Below are positions 1-10,389 of a stretch of 64,000 nt of DNA, one piece after another; position 1 is the first letter of the stretch; the number at the start of each line of letters is the position of its first letter. The DNA comes from Protonemura montana. Its lineage: Eukaryota > Arthropoda > Insecta > Plecoptera > Nemouridae. Both the position numbers and the translations under genes were made by a program. Under the pieces are notes generated by a model that had not been told where the DNA came from, did not search any database, and saw nothing but the letters and a program-made list of their open reading frames with translations. The stretch lies in contig OX387602.1 of the NCBI GenBank assembly GCA_947568835.1, positions 19,643,021 to 19,707,020 of the forward strand, in the 5' to 3' direction.

Positions 1-26
1 GAGTGGAAGCAGGAGGACCTTAAAGG
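1..26 (+). CDS. Exon (3' end) of mesothelin-like gene
   Basis: The reading frame EWKQEDLK plus two bases runs into a gtgagt donor at 27. The two leftover bases (GG) and the first base of the next exon make a Gly codon, which fixes the phase. The exon start is outside the window. Confidence 0.6.
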
Positions 27-3000
27 GTGAGTCGAGGCAATGGGTTTATTTAGATTTGGGATGACCCTTAGATATTTCCAGTTCAAGAGGAAAGTTGTTA
101 GGTTTTTTTCTGGTTTGAGACTTAAATTTGTAACTCGCTTGTCGGATAGTGAACGTTCAAAAATTAAAGAAAAAGTCTGAGAATATAACATGCTTCTTGG
201 CCTGAAATGGCAAAACTTAAGAAGATGGTGTTCTACCTTTGTTCTGCTTTTTTTTTCAGATTCGAGTTCCTTCTGAGTGGAGCAACTGCCAATGAGCTGA
301 ATCAGCTTATTTCCCGGAAAATAGACGTCCAAACAATAATCACATCGAAACTCGACAAACTGCAGGCAAGACCGTAACTCCTCAGCCCCAACCCTCCCCA
401 CGCATGAAGACACGTCGGCTAACGACTCTGTCCCACAGGCTCGTGCGCTGTTCCGTGTGATGTTCGGTGCCGAGACGCTGACGACGGCCGATCTGAAGAT
501 CTTCATGCCGCTGGCATTACAGCTGTCTCCTCGAGAACTGCTTCAGTTCAGCCCCAACGCGACCGACTTCCGGCTGCTGCGACTTGTTACACCTGACCGC
601 CGGACCAGCTCCTTCGCTGCCGATAAGCAGGTAGCAGATCGCTTGAGATGGAAAGACAACACTTGGGCTAATGAGAGCTAGAAAACCGTTTAGCATTACA
701 ATTTTTAATGTATCTCGTACGTTTCAACGCTGAATGTAATGACTCGCAAACCTAGAAACTTAAAACTTGATTGCTCGCATTTCAAACTGTCCACAAGCTG
801 CGAGCGGCAAATATATGAGCAATGCTATTTCGAGCGAAATATGCGCTAGGTTATTTCAACAATTTTTTGCTGCAACGCATAGAAAATAAATTGTTTAAAA
901 TAATGGAAGAGACGAATCGGGCTGCCAGGGTATCTGATACCGTTATTCCAAAGTGATTGTACACAGATTGCATTTTTCGCTTTCCAGATTCTGGAGTCGC
1001 TGAAGGCACAGTCGGCGCTGGCGTACCAAGAGGAGTCCGGGGACGCTGACGGATGGCGAGTGGGGATCCGGGACCTCGGCCCATTCTTGCACGTTATGGC
1101 AGCACGTGAGCTGCGCGTGCAGTCTGCCAGTGGGCTAAGTGCCCTCGCATACCATGCCATCGACTCGGACAGGATCTCTAGAGAGCAGGTACCCGATAGA
1201 GGAGAACTGGATGATGTGTGCCTTGATTCAATGTGCATCACTAACAGGATTGATATTCCTACCCATTTTACTAAGTCTTGCAGTACGCGTGAAAGAAATT
1301 TTTTGCGTAATGAACTCTGTAAGATTGATTTCGGTCAGCAATCTCGCCACGGCACCGCTGCAGCCCGAGAACGTACTAACGAGGTTTTCGCACGTTACGA
1401 GCTAAACACTGACGTGTCATCTTGCGTGGCAGGCCCTGGCGTTGACGAACGGTGGTGAAGCCATCAACCTGCAGCGGCCGGCGAGCGTGCTGGGCCTGCG
1501 CGGGCTGCTGAAGGCATTGTCCGCGAGCCGCGTAGTGGCCTACCACATCGGCGACCTGCCTCAAAACGTGCTGAACCACCTCGCCAACAACCTGCCACAC
1601 TTCTCCCCAGCGCTCTCTGCTGCCGTGCTGAACAAATTGCGGCCACAGCTTGGTGAGCACACACTTCCGTTTGATGCAGAAATCCATCGTAACTCTAGGG
1701 TTACATCCAGCTTATGATTTTCCCACGATTACGCCGTTTAATGGGCGGGAACATTTTTTTGGATTTTCCTGGATCAATTTTAGATGCAGATCATGCCGAC
1801 TGTTCATACATTTTTTGTTTTCAGGAGAAACAAAAATGTTGGAGTACATGCTTTCTAACAAACACCCTGAACAATTCTTCGACTTGATTCCACCAATCGA
1901 GCTGAAATCTTTGGTTAAAGAGATTGTGTCATCGTTTAAAATACTGCTGGATGAAGGATTTGCTTTGAATATCAAGAAGTTGCCGCGACAAACGGTTAGT
2001 GATCCAATCATTTTGCTTACTTAGGAAAAGTGTGAGGTGCTTGCCTACTGGTGGTTCTTCAGATTACATAAGTTTCGTTTGGTAAAAATGCAACATGGTC
2101 CAATGTTTGGCACGATTTGTAACTGAACCCATATTCATCGTATGCAGTTGTCGGTATTGCTGGACGAGTCTAAAAGGAAGCCTGGCTGCTGGAACCCTAA
2201 GGAGCTGAAGGAGCACGTTGCGTTCTTGGGACTGACTTGTCAGACGATGAACGAGGTAGATGTTGTGGACAGCATTGACGTGTTGGCCCGGTACCATCGG
2301 GAACTGCTCGAGGCTGGCAAGACGTTTCCAAAGACGCTGCAGTACTGCGGACAGCTGATGGTTATGCGCTACGTTTCCCTGAAGACGTTTCTCTGGCAGT
2401 CCGTGGTCGAAGGCGTTCGCCTGGACGTTTTAAACCCGGCTGAGATACAAGCAATTGGAGGTGAAGTGACTTAATTTGAGTGTTGGTTCAGAATTAATAT
2501 AAAAAATGACTAACTTTAAATATGTCCAGAAAGTACCCCTTTCCATCGAACATTCGCAAGGCTAGAACAACCAAACGGTTTCAGGTTACATTTTGGCGAG
2601 CTTTCCCCCACAAGTCATCAAGGCGTCGTCACACCGAACGGAGATTTTGCAAACCATCGGGCAATTGCCTCTGCCACAACTTCTGGAAGCGACAGGAAGA
2701 AGAGATTACATATTGAGATTTACCAATGATTTGTTGGTGAGTCACGTCGACAAAGTCATGGAGTCCAATATTGACAATTATACAAAAATGCACGTCTCTC
2801 TGCTCTTTTCCAGGCTGATTTGATTGGGCAACGAATTTCATTGGGAATCGATGAACTTTTAGGTCTTGGAAGCATGATGAACTTTGTTACTGTCGTGGAC
2901 AAAGTCGTGGATCCTGCAGCGTTCAAATTCGTGGTCGAATCTCTGCAGACACCTCGCTCGAAAACCCTGTGTGCCAACTTCGACACGAGGAAGCGTTGGT

Positions 3001-6000
3001 ACAAACTCATCGAAGGCGCGTTTGGGTGCGTGTATCAAACTTTTAGATTTGATCGATTTGACAACTAAACGAAAGAAAGAGAGGCTAATCAAAGTGATTT
3101 CCAGCACACCGGATAAATGGACGGATGGAGATCTCGGCTCGCTTGGTGATTTTCTCCTGGCCGTTCCGAGTGAGGCGTTGGACCTCGTTCCAACAAGGAA
3201 GTGGGTTGCGGCCATTGACTCGTTGATAGAGCAGACATCCTACCATCTAGAGATGACATGGCCCGGCTGGGACACTCCAGCTACATTCGTCCAGGTATGA
3301 ACTGGTTTATTCTAAAAACTTAAGTGGAATACACTCAGCTTGGTTCCCTGGCATAGTATATGCAGGTTGTCTTACTCTCGTCTACACCTCCACAGGTCTG
3401 TAGTACGCTGCTAAATTTGTCTGACGTGGAGGAATACCGAGGGGCTGTCAAAGACCTACTGCATCGGTATCTGATCGCGAGCCAGACGCAGCTGGACACG
3501 ATCGAGTCCGCCGAAGGCCTGATCGACACGTTCAAGTACAAGGAGGAAGTTACGCGAGTGGTGCCGGGTATGCAGATCGACAGAGAACCCGCTATGGTCG
3601 AGATGCCGGTGCCTACAGAGCGCCCCTCAACCATGATTAACGTCGCCAAAAAGTTGACCACCACCACCTATACAGAGCAGCCGACGAGCATGGTTGGAGA
3701 CACGATCGATTCGAACACTCAAAACCCGAACCTGGAGATATGCTCGGGCCTAACTTGCCCAGTGACAACACCCTCCGAAAGCTCTGATATCTGCACTGGT
3801 TTGACGTGCCCGATGACGACGGTTACTCCCTCAACCGCGGCTGAGACGGCGACGACGTCATCCGAAAGCTCTGGTATTTGCGCTGGATTGACATGCCCGA
3901 TGACGGCGGTAACTAGCTCGACCGCGGCGGAGAAAACCGAAAATAAAGTGGAGGTATCATCTTTGACCACGACGCCGCTGCTGGCGCTGGCGCTGGCAAC
4001 CACTTCGCGGACAACTACCACGCCGTCAGCAATCACGACACCTGAAGAGGTCCGCACGACGCTGGCTGTCGATGTTGAGACATCTCTAGACGACGGTGGC
4101 GAGGAGACCCAATTGGAAAAGCCTTTCGTCGTCGGTACTACAGTATCGTCGGTGTCTGACCTGGAATCACTAATGTTGGTGGAACACAACCATCATAGCG
4201 CGATGTCAATGAACAATTCATCAGATTTCATTCAGATGGAAAAAGTTCATCGGGCCAAGCGTGACGACGAACTTGAAGGTACTAGAATTTTCTTGGCGCT
4301 CATTTTCTCTTTCATTCATACTAATTGAGTTCATTGTGAGTGCGTTTACTGATTGATTGTTCTGTCCAGGTGAAAAGTTGGAAATATTTGTCAACATGAG
4401 AGCTCAATCGGAGAACGGCGCCAAGGTGGAAAAGAATCCGACGAGAGTTGCAAAGAAGCCGTCCGTGAAAATAGACAACGACAACAGAACCCAGAAGAAG
4501 GTGACACTTTTTTCTAAGAAACTCTACCTGTCTAATTCCCGTCTGGAACTTGTTTTATCTTTGTGCCTGCAGCTGTCTTGTGACGCACTTCGAGCTTTGG
4601 GGGCCAGCGCGGCGTTGGCTCTTGAGTGGAGGGACCTCGAGCTAATGGCCGTCCCCGAGCTGGAAAACTGCCTCGAGTTCCTCGGATCGTTCAACATGTC
4701 GCACGACATCTACATGAAGCTTTGGGAACACTTAGACAGGGTGAGCACATTGCTGCATATAAACACGTTTGCAAGCGATTTCTTAATGTCATTTCTATTC
4801 CTGTGAAACCACAAACTGATTTATTAACACTAACTATAGAAGATGTTTTGTATGTTTATACCATTATAGCGAATTTAAAATCAGTGCAAATGCTTTAATT
4901 TTACTGTAGAGGACATTCATCATACAGGTAACCCTCTTTTGTAAACACGAGACTGCAATCGCCTTGTCTTCTCCAGGAGGTGCTGCTGTCCAGCTTGGCG
5001 AGCTTGGGCCACCTAACGCAGGCCCTGCAGGTGCGAGACGTGAAGAGCTTGGACCTGAACCTGACATCCCCGCGGGCCCTTGACCTGCTCGCGGTCATCG
5101 GCAGGCACGTACGACACTACCGTGTGGTGAGTACCGGCCTCCCCTAAAGTGATACCAGTATCTGAAATGAGCTTTAGATGGAAGGGTTTCTTCGCCCCTG
5201 GGAAAGCCAAGTGCACTAGTAGTATTTCACCGAAACAAAGTCTGCCGTCTCTGATAGATCCAAAAATGCATGTCAGAATGTTATGGTGGTGTCGCATTGA
5301 GACAGTTGCAATCGGTTTTTCAGATTGGATACATTATTCTATACTCAAGTATGTCATGCCTCGTTTAGTTGGTTTTACAATTTAGTGAAGTTGATCTAAC
5401 TGAGTATCTAAATACGATAACACTGACCTTGGTTTGGCAGCTGGAGGCGTTGGCGCAGCGCGTGGTGCAGCAGAACAGCGACAAGTCGGACGTTGGGCCG
5501 GCTGCTCTGACTGCGCTAGGCCGTGTCACCTGTGACCTGCCAGTGTTCACGCTGCGCCGCATGGCAGGGCGTGACCTGGCGCTGGCTGCGCCCGCGTTGG
5601 GCAGTGCTATCACCGGCTGTCCCGCCGGCTGCCTTGACACGCTCGCGCGACTGGTCTCGGAAGACGACGTGTTCGGTGACCCCATCGCTTGGTCAGCGCA
5701 GGACCTGGCTGCGCTCGGCAAAATCCCTGCTGGTAGGTGCAGCTTCTGTCAATCATGTTGCAAAATAAATTGTGTCCATTCCCGGGGGATTTGCCGTAGA
5801 GGTAAACAGGTGATGATTTAGTTTCATTTCTAGTAATACATGCGAACGTCTTTTTTGCCAGTTTCATATTGCATGGGCTTGAAGAAAACATAACGTCAGC
5901 GAGGTACCATCTGACGAAACCTCCGCCTAAACTTGAGTGAGATTTGGCCACCCAAGTCAATGGAAAACTGGGGAGTTTCTCCCGGTGTTGTAAGGAAGAC

Positions 6001-6576
6001 TTTCGAAGTCGACCAACCCTATCACTTCTACTTCTAATTTGATTCTTATTGCAGGTCTGCTTGCTCAACAATGGGCGTCGATAAACGCGTCTGCGATGAG
6101 TGGAGTTGACGCCAGCGCCGTTCGTTGCATTCCACCCCTCGTCTTCAAGGTGAGGAAAACACTCCGTCGCTATCCGTTGAAAAGTCTTGATCACTAAACC
6201 ATTTGTCACGTCGGGCCGATGTTGGGTAGATAGTCGACCGTTCTGACGTATGATATTTAATCTACAGGAGTTGTCCAAACACCACCTGGGGAACCTGTCG
6301 CCCGCGGCAGCCAGCCTCGTCTCGCCTGATCAGCAATCGCTCCTCAGCACCGACCAGAAGACTTCGCTGTTTCTGGTGCGTGTGCTCACTCCTGTGCCCG
6401 CTCGGTTGCCCTTCCTGGAAGGGCACCTCCTACCTGTGACGTCGACCGGCACCTCTCTTCATGACGTCGTGCTTCGCGGTTTGCAAGGCGGATATTATTT
6501 GTGGTACACAATCTTCGCTCTCCTGTCCGCTATATTTGCCAAACGCGTGATGTTCGGAATGTACTGCGGGGCTTAG
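1..6576 (+). CDS. Mesothelin/stereocilin/otoancorin-like cell-surface protein (5' partial, 17 exons)
   Basis: The coding exons are 1-26, 260-365, 439-630, 988-1188, 1433-1652, 1825-1994, 2148-2460, 2585-2736, 2814-3025, 3105-3294, 3396-4278, 4370-4500, 4573-4740, 4977-5126, 5441-5732, 6055-6149 and 6268-6576. Joined, they give 3810 nt in one open frame: 1269 residues plus stop, with the N-terminus missing. Much of the protein is short amphipathic helical repeats with LGxLxxxL and SPxxLxxL patterns. Residues about 1060-1150 contain an ALGxxxCDLP motif, a later C-P-x-G-x-L-D motif and a WSxxDLxxLG segment, in the order seen in mesothelin. Residues about 640-880 form a Ser/Thr/Pro-rich linker ending in RAKR (880-883), a furin-type site; family precursors are furin-processed. 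Residues 1243-1258 are hydrophobic, consistent with a membrane anchor. The vertebrate family members are extracellular adhesion or matrix-attachment proteins (mesothelin; stereocilin and otoancorin in the inner ear). A role here is not known. Family assignment rests on motif recognition, not alignment. Confidence 0.72.
260..365 (+). CDS. Exon of mesothelin-like gene, with GC donor
   Basis: A T-rich tract and cag acceptor lead into the frame FEFLLSGATANELNQL. Reading on hits a stop after CAG GCA AGA CCG. The only junction that keeps the frame is a non-canonical GC donor (CAG|gcaaga), giving a 73-nt intron. Confidence 0.65.
439..630 (+). CDS. Exon of mesothelin-like gene
   Basis: Sixty-four codons, phase 0 at both ends, acceptor cccacag, donor gtagca. 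The peptide holds a helical-repeat motif, LQLSPRELLQFSP, typical of the superfamily. Confidence 0.75.
988..1188 (+). CDS. Exon of mesothelin-like gene
   Basis: Sixty-seven codons between a ctttccag acceptor and a gtaccc donor, phase 0 at both ends. It encodes RDLGPFLHVMAARELRVQS, an amphipathic helical repeat. Confidence 0.75.
1433..1652 (+). CDS. Exon of mesothelin-like gene
   Basis: Acceptor gtggcag, donor gtgagc, ending in phase 1. It encodes two LxxLP-type helical repeats (IGDLPQNVLNHLANNLPHFS) and is GC-rich compared with the flanking introns. Confidence 0.75.
1825..1994 (+). CDS. Exon of mesothelin-like gene
   Basis: Acceptor tgttttcag, donor gttagt; it completes a Gly codon from the previous exon and ends in phase 0. 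It encodes a helical segment containing FFDLIPPIELKSLVKEIV. Confidence 0.7.
2148..2460 (+). CDS. Exon of mesothelin-like gene
   Basis: Acceptor tatgcag, donor gtgaag, 104 codons plus one base. It ends with the repeat-like LNPAEIQAIGG across the junction, resembling the NPxE(L/I)xxLG pattern of the family. Confidence 0.72.
2585..2736 (+). CDS. Exon of mesothelin-like gene
   Basis: Acceptor ggtttcag, donor gtgagt. It encodes ILQTIGQLPLPQLLEATG, another helical repeat. The phase matches both neighbours. Confidence 0.7.
2814..3025 (+). CDS. Exon of mesothelin-like gene
   Basis: Acceptor ctcttttccag, donor gtgcgt, ending in phase 2. The intron before it is only 77 nt. The peptide includes LGIDELLGLGSMMNFV. 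Confidence 0.7.
3105..3294 (+). CDS. Exon of mesothelin-like gene
   Basis: Acceptor gatttccag, donor gtatga. It encodes LGSLGDFLLAVPSEALDLVP, the clearest LGxLxxxL...P repeat of the superfamily. Confidence 0.75.
3396..4278 (+). CDS. Large exon of mesothelin-like gene: mucin-like linker and furin site
   Basis: This 883-nt exon is the largest in the gene (acceptor cctccacag, donor gtacta). After about 60 residues of helical repeat it turns Ser/Thr/Pro-rich. Three CxGLTCP repeats start near residues 709, 726 and 755 of the fragment, separated by T/S-rich spacers. RAKR lies at 4251-4262, followed by an acidic DDELEG. O-glycosylation of the linker and proprotein-convertase cleavage after RAKR are inferred. 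Confidence 0.78.
4370..4500 (+). CDS. Exon of mesothelin-like gene
   Basis: Acceptor ctgtccag, donor gtgaca. It encodes a Lys/Asn-rich hydrophilic stretch just after the predicted cleavage site. The following 72-nt intron is a multiple of three and free of stops, so it could be retained. Confidence 0.65.
4573..4740 (+). CDS. Exon of mesothelin-like gene
   Basis: Fifty-six codons, phase 0 at both ends, acceptor gcctgcag, donor gtgagc. It encodes LMAVPELENCLEFLGSF, a helical repeat of mesothelin type with a cysteine before the LG. Confidence 0.75.
4977..5126 (+). CDS. Exon of mesothelin-like gene
   Basis: Fifty codons, phase 0, acceptor ttctccag, donor gtgagt. It encodes SSLASLGHLTQALQVRDVKS. 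A gtgcga inside the exon is a weaker alternative donor. Confidence 0.7.
5441..5732 (+). CDS. Exon of mesothelin-like gene with ALGxxxCDLP motif
   Basis: Acceptor ttggcag, donor gtaggt, 97 codons plus one base. The peptide reads TALGRVTCDLPVFTLRRMAG, then a C-P-A-G-C-L-D segment and WSAQDLAALGKIPAG. This order parallels the ALGxLxCDLP and later WS.DxLxxL segments of mesothelin and is the best evidence for the family call. Confidence 0.78.
6055..6149 (+). CDS. Exon of mesothelin-like gene
   Basis: Acceptor cttattgcag, donor gtgagg. It continues the repeat begun in the previous exon (LLAQQWASINASAMSGVDAS) and includes an N-glycosylation sequon, NAS. Confidence 0.7.
6268..6576 (+). CDS. Terminal coding exon of mesothelin-like gene
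   Basis: Acceptor aatctacag, stop TAG at 6574-6576. It encodes NLSPAAASLVSPDQQSLLS and ends with a hydrophobic stretch (YYLWYTIFALLSAIFA) followed by KRVMFGMYCGA. That could be a C-terminal transmembrane helix or an atypical GPI signal; the basic, short tail favours a helix. A ctg|gtgcgt site at 6379 could be an alternative donor to an exon not seen here. Confidence 0.7.
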   Translation, partial: ELSKHHLGNLSPAAASLVSPDQQSLLSTDQKTSLFLVRVLTPVPARLPFLEGHLLPVTSTGTSLHDVVLRGLQGGYYLWYTIFALLSAIFAKRVMFGMYCGA

Positions 6577-6758
6577 AAGTAAGAAAATGAGAAAAATACG
6601 CTGGTATAATCAAGAATCTCGTGCGAAGCCAGTCGTAACCAGGCTATAATTATGATTTACGAATGTACGGCGAGTTTGTCGAGTTCAGGGGGTAGGCTTA
6701 AGAGCCTACTTGAGCTGACGAAAGTATAATGCGTTATGCTGTAAAATTGTTTCAAATC

Positions 6759-6820
6759 TGTAAATAAAGTTACTAGATTATATTAAATTTGTAAATAAAG
6801 TTACTGGATTATATTAAATT
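6759..6820 (+). promoter_or_regulatory. Polyadenylation signals in a 31-nt tandem duplication
   Basis: AATAAA occurs at 6763-6768 and 6794-6799, about 190-220 nt after the stop of the mesothelin-like gene. Both lie inside two head-to-tail copies (6759-6789, 6790-6820) of one 31-nt unit that differ at a single base. Confidence 0.6.
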
Positions 6821-8850
6821 GTTGCAAAAAATATGCAAGCAAATTATCAAGCGATTATGGTTTCGTCGGCATGTCGCGATCAAGCGATATGCTGACGAAC
6901 TACATTCCCTTCTCGAAAATATAGCAAGTTAGAGCTTTCGTTGCACCAACGGTTTCACCAATCGCCATTAACCACAACTAAAACCCTGCCCAAGGGAGGG
7001 AAATTCCTAGGGAAGCCCCATCGATAAGCAAATTTCCTCGCATAGAATCGGCGGTGGCCGTAAGTAAATACGAAAACAAAACTATAACACTTTTATTATG
7101 ATTTACTTTTTAAATAACAATCTACCATCCGGGGAATTCTGGATCCCGATCCAGGTAGCCGGTAAAAGAAATACCGAGAGGAATTAGTAATTTGACGTTA
7201 TGTAGTCAACGATTGACTCGAAACTCGCCTTATTTTAAAAACAAGGCCGACGGCGAATGTTCTAGATCTCGTTATTATTCCCGCCGTCGTGTGTTGTGTT
7301 AAGTTCTCTCGTTCGCTACTAGATGGCGACAAACACTCGGATCGTGCAAATTGAGGTAAATTGCAGAGAAAAGTGAAGCGTTACTTCTGATAAGAAAAAG
7401 TTACATTAAAAGTAAAAAAGATTATGACATTGCCTTATATTCGTTTATTTTTGTCGTTTTGCGTAATGCAGATTGATACAACTACATGTAATAATACATA
7501 CTTTGTGTTTTTTTTTTGGGGGGGGGGGGGGGGGGTCCGCCAAGCAGGAAAGGAATGTATATGCAAGGTGGTGTATAGGTAAACTAAGGGTTGTATACAC
7601 ATAAACTGGTAGCAGCGCCCAAGTCCGGCGTTACAGAATGGAGATTGTACAGATACAATGATCGATCAATGGCCAATTTGAAATTAATTAAACCAAAATT
7701 ATACACCTGTGACGTATCGACTTGATATACGATTGTGTCGTGTACGCACAGTGTAGGGTTTGGACGCCCGAAGCAAAACCCAAATTTTGTGCCCCGAAAA
7801 AAACTCAGGCAGCACCTCACACGTCAAAATTAAATGAAAAAATTTGTCGACAAGAGTCAACACGTCGACGATTCATAAAATTGAATAGACGATTTACAAC
7901 CAGGCTACAGGACTCGACGAAATCGTAGAAACACGATACACGATATTAACACGATATTACAACACAATATTAATTGCCTTTGGAATTACTGAAAATAAAG
8001 CCTTTTTGAAATCGTCTATCTACTTCTCAGAAAAATGCTTGTGCTAGGGCAAAAACATACTGGTGCATTTCTTTGTCTGGAATACGATACATTTTCTGCC
8101 CACTGCAGAGGTTATTTTTGGCGTAAGCTCACGTTAGCCCCGCGTACCCACTTTTTCTTGCGATAGTGTAAATCGATCATTCATTTCCGGAAAGGTTTGC
8201 TCTTCTCTGCTCTTATATTCAAAAAGCACGTGTTATTTTTACGTGTTAGTGAAAAATTTATTTGTAAGCGATAACGTACCTACGTATTTTCATAGGATCT
8301 TATCATTCTGAAAATAATATGCCAACACCCGAAACTCGAAGTGTTGAAGGAGTACAGCTAATATGATGACAACGCAAAGCGATCGAACTATCTAGGCTCG
8401 ACGCAGCGCCAACAAAGCACTGCGACACTCGAAAGTGTGGAAAGTGTTTCAATGTTAATTCAATGACAAATTCGCTGTAATTTTAGCCGTTTTTTTCTGG
8501 AACTGTTCTGTTTCAAGATACTGATACACACAAACCGACACAACAGCTGTTCGAAACATCACTCTTAAACACATTCTGTAGCCAGCTCAGACTTCAAATT
8601 TGAGTTTAGGCTTGCTCGGGGTCATCATTCAGGCAACAATCTGTAGACAGCAAAGCACGAGTAAATCCGCCAGACCCGTGTAGCTGACAAATAAAAATCT
8701 TAATTTCCCCGTAGAAACGCCAATAATTATTGTTGCTAATGTGAAATTAGCGCGTGGTCGACGTCTGGCTCCACTGCAAATATGTGGTTAGCTCAATGCA
8801 AACCCTCATAATTTAATAACCCATACGATGCAAATTTGGAAGTTATAATT
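6821..8850. other. Intergenic, no gene recognised
   Basis: Sparse short frames with stops on both strands. It contains a T10-G18 homopolymer junction at 7508-7535. I see no coding or RNA gene here. Confidence 0.5.
7508..7535. repeat. Homopolymer T10-G18
   Basis: Ten T followed directly by eighteen G. One of several long G/C runs in the window. Confidence 0.9.
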
Positions 8851-8855
8851 CCGAA

Positions 8856-8977
8856 GGCTGCCCTGGCCAGTCCGACACTGGCTAGATGTGATTTCGTTAT
8901 GTCTTGTTTTATTTACTTCCTGCAAAAGGTACATGAAAGTGGAACGGAGGATAAACGGGGCCGGGTTCGTATCCCGC
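8856..8977 (+). repeat. SINE-like tRNA relic 1
   Basis: A pol III B-box-like gggttcgtatcc lies at 8963-8974. The segment starts with a 25-nt block (8856-8880) repeated exactly at 12804-12828, so it belongs to a dispersed element. No cloverleaf is intact. Confidence 0.45.
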
Positions 8978-9271
8978 TTGGTGCACTATTTTTAACTAAG
9001 AATCAATCACCTACCAAGATTGTTAAAGTATTGTCATGCAACTCTCGCCGGTCTTCGTAGCGTCTATTCGGCGGCGAGTGAAGATCGCTCTCGTGCTCAG
9101 CGCCAGGGTGCTGAGGGTCGCTGGTTTGAAGCAGGTAAGTCACATGTGTGTAAAACTGCTGGATATGTATTAATCTTTACAGAGAAAACTAACATCTCTT
9201 CTCGATGGGGTACAGTGATCCCCGCCAGCTGCTATTCAAGTATATGTTATTTCCTCTGGAATAGCAACACA

Positions 9272-9351
9272 TCTCCGGGCCGTGAGGTACGGCCACTTCT
9301 TCTTGGGGACATTGCTTAAATGTCTCGAGTTCGAATCCTGCCCGATCCTCA
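9272..9351 (+). repeat. SINE-like tRNA relic 2
   Basis: A-box-like gtgaggtacgg at about 9282 and B-box-like gagttcgaatcct at 9327-9339, spaced as in a tRNA. The acceptor arms do not pair, so a SINE head is more likely than a functional tRNA. Confidence 0.45.
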
Positions 9352-9514
9352 TTTTGTTCTTCATCAAGTGGCGACTGGCATTCATTGAATGCTGCAAATA
9401 TTGCATCGCTCGTTCATCCATCGAAACTCTCTAAGTATTTTCGACTCTTTTCATTATTACACTGTAGTCGTCTTCTGCTATTCATGTATCTCTTTGTTCC
9501 ATCGGGAACTATCT

Positions 9515-9590
9515 CGTCTCGATGGCCGCTTGGAAAAGTCGCTCTTCGAATGAGCAATTCGGACGTAACCGGGTTCGAGTCCTGTTAGCT
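9515..9590 (+). repeat. SINE-like tRNA relic 3
   Basis: gatggccgcttggaaaag resembles an A box and gggttcgagtcct (9571-9583) a B box, over about 75 nt. Followed by a T-rich stretch. Acceptor pairing is poor. Confidence 0.5.
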
Positions 9591-10054
9591 CCGCTTTTTG
9601 TTCTTCACGATATAGCTTGCACAATCTTTGATAGTGCATGGCAGAGGCGATGTAGTGTAAAGCGATCTCCATGCTGCCGGGGTCGGATAAGGAGGCAAAA
9701 AAAAAAACGACAAACCAGCAACTGGGTGTGGCTCGCGTCCCTGCAGAGGGCGCTATCAGCTGACACTTTCACGCTAGATCGCGGCAACTGGTGGTAGCCC
9801 GTATCTTTGGAGTGGACGATTGCCCCTGCATTACTTGGTGCGGGGGTCAGGTCCAGTTCTTGCTCGCTGCGTAAGTCGGTCATAGTCGGTCTTAATATCT
9901 TGAATTTCTTAATTGATGGTTCACTGAAACGCAAAGAAGAATTCGACTCCCAACCGTAGTATACATTGAGTGCCGTCAGTGACATGTGCCTATAGTCAAC
10001 CCGGTAAACAGGGACATCAGATATGAAATTAAAATATTTTCAGTTTACTATAGC

Positions 10055-10146
10055 AGGGGCGACCGTCTGCGTAGCACAATGGACATGTCGTTACATCGGA
10101 ACCATCAAGCTACATTGTGACCTGGTTCGATCCCGCTCACCGACAG
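10055..10146 (+). repeat. SINE-like tRNA relic 4
   Basis: A-box-like gcgtagcacaatgg near 10069 and B-box-like ggttcgatcccg at 10126-10137. Probably the promoter head of a tRNA-derived SINE. Confidence 0.5.
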
Positions 10147-10240
10147 GATATTTTATTATTGGAATACGACATTCAAAGTATTCACATATGGTAGCTGCAG
10201 TCTGAAGAAATTATATACCATAAAAATGCCAGTGGAACTA

Positions 10241-10330
10241 GATGTCCGCGTGGTCGTGCGGTACAAGGCACTACCTCTTGTGGTTAATCATGAGATTGCC
10301 GGGGTCCCGGGTTCGAATCCCGTCAGCACT
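10241..10330 (+). repeat. SINE-like tRNA relic 5
   Basis: Starts gtccgcgtggtcgtgcggt and carries a perfect B box gggttcgaatccc at 10309-10321. The head matches relic 9 at 15992, so both belong to one SINE family. Confidence 0.6.
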
Positions 10331-10389
10331 ACTACTGCAGTTGCACACATCTTATTTTTTTTTTCTGAGCGCACAGTGTAGATACCAGG

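Noticed and set aside
846..1687. Long minus-strand frames opposite the first gene's exons
   Set aside because: Shadows of the + strand coding exons, which have the splice sites and family motifs.
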